Shown piece by piece: positions 14,163 through 19,584 of a DNA stretch of 19,584 nucleotides (positions are counted from its first letter, which is position 1; each line of letters opens with the position of its first letter). The notes under the pieces are model-generated. The model was not told where the DNA came from. It was given only the letters and a program-made list of their open reading frames with translations, and made no database searches. Both the position numbers and the translations under genes were made by a program. Source of the DNA: a bacterium (lineage in GTDB: Bacteria > SZUA-79 > Acidulodesulfobacterales > Acidulodesulfobacteraceae); NCBI GenBank assembly GCA_021791295.1, contig JAJYWW010000112.1, positions 1 to 19,584 on the forward strand. The letters run 5' to 3'.

Positions 14163-14381
14163 ATGATAAAGAAAGAAATTAAAAAAAATCTAATAAATCT
14201 TGAACTTGAAAAACAAATTAAAATGTTAAAAGAGATTTATGATTATCAAGACCAAGACTTGATTAATGTAGCAACAAATAATATCGAGCCGGCTTACGGA
14301 TTATTAAAAAAAGAGCAGGGAGACGAAAGGACGATAAAAGACTTTTTGAGAAAAAAAAGATATATCAGAGTAGTTAAATAA
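14163..14381 (+). CDS. Small charged hypothetical protein
   Basis: A 72-residue, Lys/Glu-rich, probably helical protein (MIKKEIKKNLINLELEKQIK at the start). AGGA at 14151-14154, eight bases upstream, supports the start. It lies between the origin and the TrbJ-like gene, 45 bp before the latter. No family is recognised. Small basic proteins here can control replication or transfer, but nothing in the sequence shows this. Confidence 0.55.
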   Translation: MIKKEIKKNLINLELEKQIKMLKEIYDYQDQDLINVATNNIEPAYGLLKKEQGDERTIKDFLRKKRYIRVVK

Positions 14382-14425
14382 TCCTATTCAGATTCAAATT
14401 TAAAAATTCAGAAAGGAGGGGTATT

Positions 14426-15511
14426 ATGTTTAAAAAAATCATCAGCGTTATTGTAATTATTTCGTTCACGACGTTTTATACGTTAGCCCTCGTAAATAGT
14501 AAAAATGCCTTTGCTTTTGTCGTTCCTTCGATTAGCGGCGTAGTTAACGCTGCTGAAGCTATGGCTGATGCAGGGGATTCCTTGGTTGCTGCCGGTAAAG
14601 TGGTCGGTCTGGCAATTCCACCCGGAGGACCCTTTGGGTTATCGACGAGTATCGGGCAATGGTTACAGGGAAAATCGACGGGTTTACTTAATACAGGCAA
14701 ATTTATGACTTCCATGGCAAAACTTCAAGTGGAACTCTCTAAAGTCCAGTCATCCATTAACGCCGCTACTACCGCCGTTTCCGATGTTTACAACGCCGAA
14801 GGAGACATAACCGCCGCGCAGAACTCTCTGCAGGGTAACGGTATTATTATGACTAACTGCCAGGGCGGGTCAGGCATAATGGGTTCTATCGCTTCCGAAA
14901 ACTGCACGGAAGAAACGATTAACTCCAACATCGAAGGCCTTCAGGGGACTTATTCGACCTTTGGCGGCCAGGCAGGAGTTTCCGGCAACGGCATATCTTC
15001 CGCCCTTGCAGGAAACAGTCCAAACCAGGCGGCACTTTTAAACGGGGTAAACAACTTTTCGAACGTGTCTGAAAACGGCCTCGGCGGGTCGGTCTCTATA
15101 TCGCCTACGAGCAATTTATGTCAGGACGAACTTGCCGCGGGCATGGTTACTAACGCTTCCCAATGCACGGAAAGTTACCAAAGAGCAGTAGACTCCGAAC
15201 TAAACAAAAATATGCTCATAAACGGAACGGAAGGCATAGCGCAGGGCAACGCCGCAATAGTATCCGGTAGCGGTTTTTCGAATGTGATATCCGGCGTTAA
15301 AGGCTCTTACGATTTACAGCAGCTCGAGCTTTTAAAAATACTTGCCGAGGAAAACGCACAGCAGCTTAAATCTACCGGCGCTTTGACGAGGCAAATAGCG
15401 ATAGCTAATCAGGCAAAAGCCGCGAAGAAAATTAACGATGCAAAAACGCCGATTATAGGCAAACCTAACGACCCGATAAAGGAAATGCAGGCTAACGGCT
15501 GGTATTACTGA
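14426..15511 (+). CDS. TrbJ/VirB5-like secreted type IV secretion protein
   Basis: A 361-residue exported protein with a signal peptide (hydrophobic core about 5-23, cleavage after AFA near 30). The mature part is rich in Ala, Gly, Asn and Ser and has four cysteines (TNCQG, ENCTE, NLCQD, SQCTE), which could pair in the periplasm. The C-terminal helix DLQQLELLKILAEENAQQLKS...LTRQIAIANQAKA resembles the C-terminal helix of TrbJ/VirB5 pilus-tip proteins. The strong site AAAGGAGG is six bases before the ATG. It lies 20 bp before a TrbL-like gene, the usual neighbour order. The family call is moderate because the middle is low-complexity. Confidence 0.65.
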   Translation: MFKKIISVIVIISFTTFYTLALVNSKNAFAFVVPSISGVVNAAEAMADAGDSLVAAGKVVGLAIPPGGPFGLSTSIGQWLQGKSTGLLNTGKFMTSMAKLQVELSKVQSSINAATTAVSDVYNAEGDITAAQNSLQGNGIIMTNCQGGSGIMGSIASENCTEETINSNIEGLQGTYSTFGGQAGVSGNGISSALAGNSPNQAALLNGVNNFSNVSENGLGGSVSISPTSNLCQDELAAGMVTNASQCTESYQRAVDSELNKNMLINGTEGIAQGNAAIVSGSGFSNVISGVKGSYDLQQLELLKILAEENAQQLKSTGALTRQIAIANQAKAAKKINDAKTPIIGKPNDPIKEMQANGWYY

Positions 15512-15531
15512 AATTTTATTTATTAAAAAAT

Positions 15532-16659
15532 ATGAAACTTACAACTTTAATTTTATTAACCGCCGGATTTATTTGTTTCGGTATGATTAAAAGTTCTTTC
15601 GCCGGAACAAAAACTTGTCCAAGCGGGTATTCTATGGGTTCTAACGGGTACTGCCATAGCACTACCGATAGCGCAGGCAAATGTCCTCCTGGAGGCCATT
15701 GGTCAGGTGGAAACACTTGTACCGCAGAACCGATCACTACGCCGCCTAAAACATCCTCTACGGCCAAGCCGAACACCGCATCCACTCCGAACGCTAAAAC
15801 CGCTCAAGCAATGACGATGCCGAAGATGTTTGGTATCCCTAAAAGTTTAAAGACGTTTGACGTGGAAACGATTCCGGAAGATATCCTCGATAATTCCAAC
15901 TTAACCGGTTGGGTCCAAAACATTGCGTATATGCTGATAATATTTGGATTTATTTATGATATGTATATGAACCTTTATAGGTTTTCTATCGGGGACGACG
16001 GAAAAAATAAAAGCTACTGGCAATTATTTTTTCGCTTAATTTTTGCATTTACCGCCGTTTACATATGGTCTAAAGGAATATTTTTCGAACAGTATTTAAA
16101 CTTTATACAAAACACGCAAGACTATATCTGGACGACTATGGCTAATAAATCCAACGTTTACAAGATAACCGCGGATGTTAGACATATGATTGGGCAGTTT
16201 GGTTCGGGTCAAAAAGGAAACGGGTTTGAGTGGTATAACCCCGCCACGTGGGGGAACTTAGTTAATATTGCCGGACAGGCTGTTTTAGAGTTCATTTTTG
16301 CGACCATAGTATTTTTGGTTTATATAATTTACATCGTCGTATATTTTTTAATTTACCTATTCCAGGTTCTAATACTTGGCCTGTTATATGCGATATTCCC
16401 CCTTGCGATAGGCTTATGGGTAGGAGAATATGCTGAAAGCGTCAGTCCTTTACAATCGTGGTTTAAATGGTTTATCGAAGTTTCGACTTGGGGAGTATTT
16501 ATAGGTCTCGAAAACGTAATTTTTAACACTATCGTCGGGAATTTTATCGCCGATTCCGTTTTAGGCCTGAGGGGGGGCGGCGTTAAGTTTAGTACTCGCG
16601 TTGGGTCTGATTTTAGCCATGATTCTCCTGCTTCTCGCCGGCCCCTTCCTAATCCATAA
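15532..16659 (+). CDS. TrbL/VirB6-like channel protein, N-terminal part (frameshifted)
   Basis: This frame gives 375 residues, but only the first 347 or so look native. A signal peptide (1-24) is followed by an exported segment with four cysteines (29, 41, 51, 63) and a Thr/Pro-rich linker. Then come membrane segments at about 130-150, 165-180, 250-305 and 325-345, including the TrbL/VirB6-like run YLFQVLILGLLYAIFPLAIGLW. At a G7 run (16571-16577) the frame passes into hydrophilic residues and a stop, while the +1 frame continues with hydrophobic TrbL-like sequence. One G fewer would join them into a protein of roughly 465 residues. It would be the polytopic inner-membrane channel of a type IV secretion system. 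Confidence 0.72.
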   Translation: MKLTTLILLTAGFICFGMIKSSFAGTKTCPSGYSMGSNGYCHSTTDSAGKCPPGGHWSGGNTCTAEPITTPPKTSSTAKPNTASTPNAKTAQAMTMPKMFGIPKSLKTFDVETIPEDILDNSNLTGWVQNIAYMLIIFGFIYDMYMNLYRFSIGDDGKNKSYWQLFFRLIFAFTAVYIWSKGIFFEQYLNFIQNTQDYIWTTMANKSNVYKITADVRHMIGQFGSGQKGNGFEWYNPATWGNLVNIAGQAVLEFIFATIVFLVYIIYIVVYFLIYLFQVLILGLLYAIFPLAIGLWVGEYAESVSPLQSWFKWFIEVSTWGVFIGLENVIFNTIVGNFIADSVLGLRGGGVKFSTRVGSDFSHDSPASRRPLPNP

Positions 16660-16933
16660 AATATTCGGTATGACGTCCGGTCACGGACATATAGGGAATG
16701 CGGCGAGTAAGGCTAAAAGTTTTAAAGATACTTCCGACTCGAAACAAAGTCAAGAAAAAATCAAAGAAGGAGTTAAGGCGATAGCGACAGGCGGCGCTTC
16801 CGTTCCGGCTGATATGGCTAAGGAAGGCGCAAAACAGGCGGTAAAAACTGCGCAAGATACCATAAAGGAGCAAGGCGGCAACGCAGCCGGCGGCATCGCC
16901 CCGGGAGCTTCGACCCGTTTAGACGGAAAATAA
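16601..16933 (+). CDS. C-terminal part of the TrbL-like protein (shifted frame)
   Basis: In this frame the sequence is open from the stop at 16568 and begins GGAALSLVLALGLILAMILLLLAGPF, a strong membrane helix. It goes on to GHGHIGNAASKAK and a hydrophilic Ala/Lys/Gly-rich tail. That order, a last helix and then a soluble tail, is the normal end of TrbL. The TTG at 16601 is only a formal start; no ribosome site supports it. Either the G7 run is a sequencing or assembly error, the gene is broken, or slippage at the run makes the full protein. Confidence 0.65.
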   Translation: MGLILAMILLLLAGPFLIHKIFGMTSGHGHIGNAASKAKSFKDTSDSKQSQEKIKEGVKAIATGGASVPADMAKEGAKQAVKTAQDTIKEQGGNAAGGIAPGASTRLDGK

Positions 16934-16956
16934 TAAAAATGATTTTTGGAGGCGGT

Positions 16957-17301
16957 ATGAAAGAAAGAATTGATTTTTTATCAGTATCGAAAGAAATTGC
17001 GGATAGAGTTGAACACTATTATAACTGGTGTTTTAGGGCGGTTTCCATCTTTGCGATGCTCTCGTTTGTAAGTTTTTTTGGAATGGCGATTTTTTATTAT
17101 ATCGTTCGGTTTTTACCACTTGCGATGGCATTTCTGACTACTCTTGTAATTACTACGGCATTTTTTATGGCGACGACTTTGGTAACTATTATTTTATTTT
17201 TAGCCGGATTAATTTTAGGGGTAAAAAAATATATTCATGATTTTAAGGATAGAGGAAAAAATTTATTGTTCCGGATTAAACAGATTTTTAAAATACCGTA
17301 A
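16957..17301 (+). CDS. Small two- or three-helix membrane protein
   Basis: A 114-residue protein. I start at the ATG at 16957, with TGGAGG at 16947-16952, rather than the in-frame ATG at 16939. After a charged 30-residue N-terminus there are hydrophobic segments at about 28-52 and 55-90 and a basic C-terminal tail (KDRGKNLLFRIKQIFKIP). It follows the TrbL-like gene by 23 bp and may be an accessory of the same membrane complex. Its 3' end and terminator are duplicated in inverted form at 10491-10610. Family not recognised. Confidence 0.7.
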   Translation: MKERIDFLSVSKEIADRVEHYYNWCFRAVSIFAMLSFVSFFGMAIFYYIVRFLPLAMAFLTTLVITTAFFMATTLVTIILFLAGLILGVKKYIHDFKDRGKNLLFRIKQIFKIP

Positions 17302-17351
17302 ATCAAGTAAAAATAAGGCTAAAAAGGAAGTGTCCGAAATTCGGACACTTT
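17273..17351 (+). repeat. 79-bp inverted repeat, right copy
   Basis: It matches the reverse complement of 10491-10569 at 76 of 79 bases. It covers the last nine codons of the 16957 gene, its stop and the 23-bp palindrome. Because the coding context is intact here, this is probably the source copy. Confidence 0.9.
17328..17350 (+). terminator. 23-bp palindromic terminator after the TrbL-region operon
   Basis: Perfect 11-base arms (AAGTGTCCGAA / TTCGGACACTT) around one A, 27 bases after the stop of the membrane-protein gene, ending in TTTT (17349-17352). It is the end of the secretion-gene run. Confidence 0.7.
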
Positions 17352-17423
17352 TCGGCGGACAGGGAAAAAGTGAACGGATTTAGGATAATTAATAACATAA
17401 AAACTAAATTAAGGAGAATAGAT

Positions 17424-17753
17424 ATGTCGGATGAAAAGGAAGAAGCATTAAAGAAAGCTATAACGATTACGATTTCGGAAATTAACGAAGAGGCTAAAAC
17501 GTTGCAATGTAAATTTAACGAGCTTATTAATTACGCCGACAAGAAGGAAGACAATATTGAGGATAATTTAATTAGTTTGTTTAAGAAAGCCGTTGATATT
17601 TCTGAAGCTATATATAAATTCAAAAGAACAACCGAACTAAAAAAAGAATTTGATGAACTGCTTCGGTTTACGGCTGATAATGTTAAAACGATAGATGATG
17701 ATATTAATAATAATATTAAAAAAAGTCTAAATCCGGCAAAATCAATAAATTAA
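17424..17753 (+). CDS. Acidic helical hypothetical protein
   Basis: A 109-residue protein starting at the ATG at 17424, chosen over 17370 because AAGGAGA (17411-17417) lies six bases before it. It is rich in Lys, Glu, Asp and Asn and probably all-helical (SDEKEEALKKAITITISEIN onwards), with no membrane segment. It sits just after the terminator of the secretion genes and just before the second copy of the 19-bp palindrome. No family recognised; a small DNA- or protein-binding regulator is possible. Confidence 0.65.
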   Translation: MSDEKEEALKKAITITISEINEEAKTLQCKFNELINYADKKEDNIEDNLISLFKKAVDISEAIYKFKRTTELKKEFDELLRFTADNVKTIDDDINNNIKKSLNPAKSIN

Positions 17754-17767
17754 AGGATTAGAGCTTG

Positions 17768-17786
17768 GTGTCTCACGGTGAGACAC
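17768..17786. promoter_or_regulatory. 19-bp perfect palindrome (copy B)
   Basis: GTGTCTCAC-G-GTGAGACAC has perfect 9-base arms. It lies after AAAGGA (17753-17758) and TTG (17765), the same arrangement as copy A at the helicase start. Here, however, the reading frame stops after eight codons. About 45 bp upstream of and through the palindrome resemble the copy A region. Confidence 0.7.
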
Positions 17787-17905
17787 ATTAAAAAGAATAC
17801 CAAAAACCGGAAAAGCAAAAACCTGATAAAGAAAGAAACATCGAAATTAAAAAAGACGAAAAGCAAAATATTCAAAGCAAAATTGTAAAAAGATTATAAA
17901 AAAAA

Positions 17906-18052
17906 ATGCAAAAGGCAAAAGCTAAGAAAGAAATTCGCTGCGCTCATTTATATTATAAAAAGCTAACCGCCTTCGGCGAAAAAAGTAGAAAAGGTTTTAG
18001 TATGGTAAAAGCAAAAACTTTAAGAAAGTGGCTTCGCATTTTATTATTGTAA
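17906..18052 (+). CDS. Possible 48-residue basic peptide
   Basis: An ATG frame encodes a very basic peptide (MQKAKAKKEIRCAHLYYKKL at the start, ending RKWLRILLL). An in-frame ATG at 18002, with AAGG upstream, could start a 16-residue version. There is no good ribosome site for the longer form, and the DNA contains hairpin-like GC motifs, so it may be non-coding. Low support. Confidence 0.18.
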   Translation: MQKAKAKKEIRCAHLYYKKLTAFGEKSRKGFSMVKAKTLRKWLRILLL

Positions 18053-18132
18053 ATACTCCGTTTATTGAGCGTATCGTTAATATTATATTGTGCATTTTCA
18101 TATTGAACGTCGAACGGCAACTATGGTAACAC

Positions 18133-18277
18133 ACCTGCGCACCGGCAAAGCCGGAAACGCAGGTTTTAGGCGGGGGTAGTCGCCATATAAAGTATGGCAT
18201 AACGGCGGGAACTTCTACGAATAGAAGGCTTTGCGATATACATCTAAATTAGGGCAAAAATGCCATACCATTATGGC
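18133..18277 (+). other. Cluster of four stem-loops: oriT, centromere or RNA candidate
   Basis: (1) 18133-18164: outer stem ACCTGCG/CGCAGGT enclosing an inner hairpin CCGGC-AAA-GCCGG, followed by TTTT. (2) 18182-18198: GCCATA-N5-TATGGC. (3) 18212-18227: CTTCTA-CGAA-TAGAAG. (4) 18262-18277: GCCATA-N4-TATGGC, the same arms as (2). The repeated arm sequence and the GC content in an AT-rich setting argue against chance. The RHH-like gene starts 32 bases later. Sites for relaxosome or partition proteins are often placed this way beside the gene for the protein that binds them. Confidence 0.55.
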
Positions 18278-18308
18278 GTAAAAAATACAATAAAAAATTG
18301 GGGGCAGT

Positions 18309-18710
18309 ATGAAAAAGAAACAAACTTTAGTTATTGACGAAAAGTTCATCCGTAAATTTGGAATGGAGAACAAATCGCAAATAGTAAACGACGCTCTGGC
18401 GAAATATTTTTTTGACGAAAAGCAGGGTTATAAAAACGATTTGCAGTTTATAAAAGACCTTCACGGAGCGGTCGAAAAATTAAATGAAAAGGTGGATAAC
18501 CTGCTGGTGAAAATTGCTTCAATAGAGACCAGATTGGATTTAAATTTTAATATGTCTTTGTTTGGCGTATATGCAGGTGAAAGTCTTTTGCAGCAAGCCG
18601 GGCAACAACCCCAATCAAAAGAAAAACTGGACGAAGAAAGAAAAAAAATTGAAGAGCTGTCAGAAACAACTAAAAGCAAATATGCAGATTTAAAAAAGAT
18701 AATGGGTTAA
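18309..18710 (+). CDS. Ribbon-helix-helix-like protein with coiled coil
   Basis: A 133-residue protein. Residues 5-36 (QTLVIDEKFIRKFG, then NKSQIVNDALAKYF) follow the strand-helix-helix pattern of RHH DNA-binding proteins. Two coiled-coil-like segments follow (about 48-75 and 103-130), suited to oligomerisation. The start has GGGGG at 18300-18304. It lies directly after the stem-loop cluster and before the excisionase and integrase genes. An auxiliary transfer (MobC-like), partition or regulatory protein would fit. The RHH call is from pattern only. Confidence 0.6.
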   Translation: MKKKQTLVIDEKFIRKFGMENKSQIVNDALAKYFFDEKQGYKNDLQFIKDLHGAVEKLNEKVDNLLVKIASIETRLDLNFNMSLFGVYAGESLLQQAGQQPQSKEKLDEERKKIEELSETTKSKYADLKKIMG

Positions 18711-18748
18711 TCAGAGTGGTTTATACCTAAATTTAAAATCAGAGGTCT

Positions 18749-18762
18749 TAAAATCGATTTTA
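18749..18762. promoter_or_regulatory. 14-bp perfect palindrome upstream of the excisionase gene
   Basis: TAAAATCGATTTTA lies between the RHH-like gene and the excisionase gene, with a T6 run at 18768-18773 after GAGCG. It may be an operator for the excisionase/integrase pair or a weak terminator of the RHH-like gene. Confidence 0.4.
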
Positions 18763-18823
18763 GAGCGTTTTTTAGCGGTTAAAAATAATAAGAAAGGAAA
18801 ATTTCTTAAATTCAGAGAAAAAA

Positions 18824-19039
18824 ATGAAATTGGTCGGCGTGGAAAAAATAGCGGAGATACTCGATATAAATGAAAATACGATATACGACTGGACTGCTAC
18901 CCGTAAAATCCCGCATTACAAAGTCGGACGACTCGTTAAATTCGACATCGATGCCGTTATGGACTGGCTTGCAACTTGCGAGGTTAAACCATATAATAAA
19001 GGAACAGGCGGAAGGTCCCATAAAGGAGGTGGCAAATAA
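18824..19039 (+). CDS. Excisionase-type HTH protein
   Basis: A 71-residue protein of the excisionase/HTH_17 type: VEKIAEILDINENTIYDWTATRKIPHYKVGRLVKFDIDAVMDWL, with the helix-turn-helix, the I-P-x-x-K-V-G-R wing and the closing Asp-x-x-x-W-L helix. Its tail is Gly/Lys-rich (GTGGRSHKGGGK). Its stop overlaps the integrase start (ATAATG), so the two are translationally coupled. It would bend DNA at the attachment site and favour excision. Directional control of an integrase is its best-supported role because of this coupling. Confidence 0.87.
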   Translation: MKLVGVEKIAEILDINENTIYDWTATRKIPHYKVGRLVKFDIDAVMDWLATCEVKPYNKGTGGRSHKGGGK

Positions 19040-19584
19040 TGGGACTTTTCAAAAGAAAAGGCAGCCCTTATTATTTTATGAAATTCCAGGCTAACGGTAT
19101 CCGGATTTACGAGTCCACAAAGACGGCCAATAAGAAACTTGCCGAAGAAATATATTTAAACCGCCGGTCGGAAATTATTTACGGCATAGAACCGGAAATA
19201 AAAAAAGAACCGGTAAGGGATATTAGTTTTAACGAGCTTGCGGATAAGTATTTGGAATTTATTTCCGGCAGGCTTAAATCGGCATACGATACAGGGTTAT
19301 TTGTTAAAACGCTCGCCATGAGGTTTAAAAATAAGCCGTTATCGGATTTTACAATGCAGGATTTGGAACTTTTTCAATCGGACTGGATTAAGGACGGGTT
19401 TTCGATAGCTTATGCCAACAGGCTTACGGCAACATTAAAAAGAATGTTTGCAAAAGCGCTTGATTGGGATTTAATAACCGAAGACGTCTTAAAGCGGGTC
19501 CGGAAAGCGAAACAGCTTAAAGGCGAAAAAACAAGATTAAGGTATTTATCGGAAGAAGAAGCCGAAAGGCTAATATTTAATTGC
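19039..19584 (+). CDS. Tyrosine recombinase / integrase, N-terminal part (runs off the edge)
   Basis: The first 182 codons of an integrase, cut by the window edge. AAAGGAGG at 19022-19029, nine bases before the ATG, supports the start. The N-terminus (GLFKRKGSPYYFMKFQANGIRIYESTKT) is the arm-binding type with a short beta-sheet. Residues about 60-155 form the SAM-like core-binding domain (ISFNELADKYLEFISGRLKS to LTATLKRMFAKALDWDLI). The last residues RLRYLSEEEAERLI open the catalytic domain; the catalytic residues lie beyond the window. With the overlapping excisionase gene it is the likely enzyme for integration at tRNA-Lys. Confidence 0.9.
   Translation, partial: MGLFKRKGSPYYFMKFQANGIRIYESTKTANKKLAEEIYLNRRSEIIYGIEPEIKKEPVRDISFNELADKYLEFISGRLKSAYDTGLFVKTLAMRFKNKPLSDFTMQDLELFQSDWIKDGFSIAYANRLTATLKRMFAKALDWDLITEDVLKRVRKAKQLKGEKTRLRYLSEEEAERLIFNC

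Larger units (their letters stand above)
17754..18308. other. 555-bp stretch without a convincing gene, highly structured
   Basis: From left to right it holds: a second copy of the helicase start region (17741-17786) with a perfect 19-bp palindrome; an A-rich stretch (about 17787-17910) with Lys-rich open frames that look like decayed coding sequence; short GC hairpin motifs such as CGCC-TTC-GGCG near 17968-17978; and four consecutive stem-loops at 18133-18277. The region ends at the RHH-like gene. It is a candidate for oriT, a partition site or a non-coding RNA. Confidence 0.6.
7602..19584. mobile_element. Integrated plasmid-like element at tRNA-Lys(UUU), right end missing
   Basis: It is bounded on the left by the tRNA-Lys 3' fragment. 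On the right it is cut by the window inside an integrase gene preceded by an excisionase. Inside are a helicase/initiator/iteron replication module, TrbJ/TrbL-like genes, XRE and HTH regulators, an ORF6N protein and an MNT/HEPN pair. An intact minus-strand tRNA-Lys(UUU) is expected shortly beyond the right edge. No relaxase, coupling ATPase or VirB4 is visible, so it may be an integrated, mobilisable or degraded plasmid rather than a full conjugative element. Confidence 0.75.

Noticed and set aside
10491..17351. Composite transposon bounded by inverted repeats
   Set aside because: No transposase lies inside, no target-site duplication is apparent, and the repeat consists of a gene 3' end plus its terminator rather than transposon ends.
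17906..18277. Retron-type non-coding RNA
   Set aside because: No reverse transcriptase gene is present near the structured region.
18870..19094. 74-codon plus-strand frame across the excisionase and integrase start
   Set aside because: It is out of frame with two well-supported coupled genes.

Overview
The window looks like chromosomal DNA of a low-GC Gram-negative bacterium with sulfur and redox metabolism. The evidence is a sulfide:quinone oxidoreductase-like flavoprotein, an iron-type superoxide dismutase, a membrane globin sensor, and TrbJ/TrbL-like type IV secretion proteins. I cannot name the species from the sequence; an acidophilic or sulfidic-habitat deltaproteobacterial-type lineage would fit but is only a guess.

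Three blocks can be seen. (1) Bases 1-3718 are the right end of an integrated element: a small secreted protein, a membrane/coiled-coil protein, two tandem paralogous tyrosine recombinases, and then a 3' fragment of tRNA-Pro(GGG) that I read as the right attachment site. (2) Bases 3719-7601 look like ordinary chromosome: an intact tRNA-Pro(UGG), a protoglobin-PsiE fusion, the SQR-like gene with a small downstream gene, a 46-bp palindromic bidirectional terminator, and sodB. (3) Bases 7602-19584 are a second integrated element. It begins with a 3' fragment of tRNA-Lys(UUU) in the opposite orientation and is still running at the window edge, where it ends inside an integrase gene.

The second element behaves like an integrated plasmid. 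Its left arm (minus strand) carries an MNT/HEPN pair, a metallophosphoesterase, a small hypothetical and an ORF6N-domain protein. Its middle carries an XRE regulator diverging from an excisionase-like HTH gene, a DnaB-N/RecA-like helicase, a 282-aa initiator overlapping it, and four 18-bp iterons that begin inside the initiator stop region and are followed by two strong inverted repeats: a replication module. Next come TrbJ-like and TrbL-like genes, the latter split by a frameshift at a G7 run, and a small membrane protein. The right arm holds a 550-bp structured non-coding stretch (oriT, centromere or RNA candidate), a ribbon-helix-helix-like protein, an excisionase and the truncated integrase. 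No relaxase, coupling protein or VirB4-type ATPase is visible.

Unexplained structure includes a 79-bp inverted repeat (76/79 identical) bracketing the replication/secretion module, two copies of a 19-bp palindrome lying on start-codon regions 5.8 kb apart, and a 27-bp perfect palindrome in a gene remnant.
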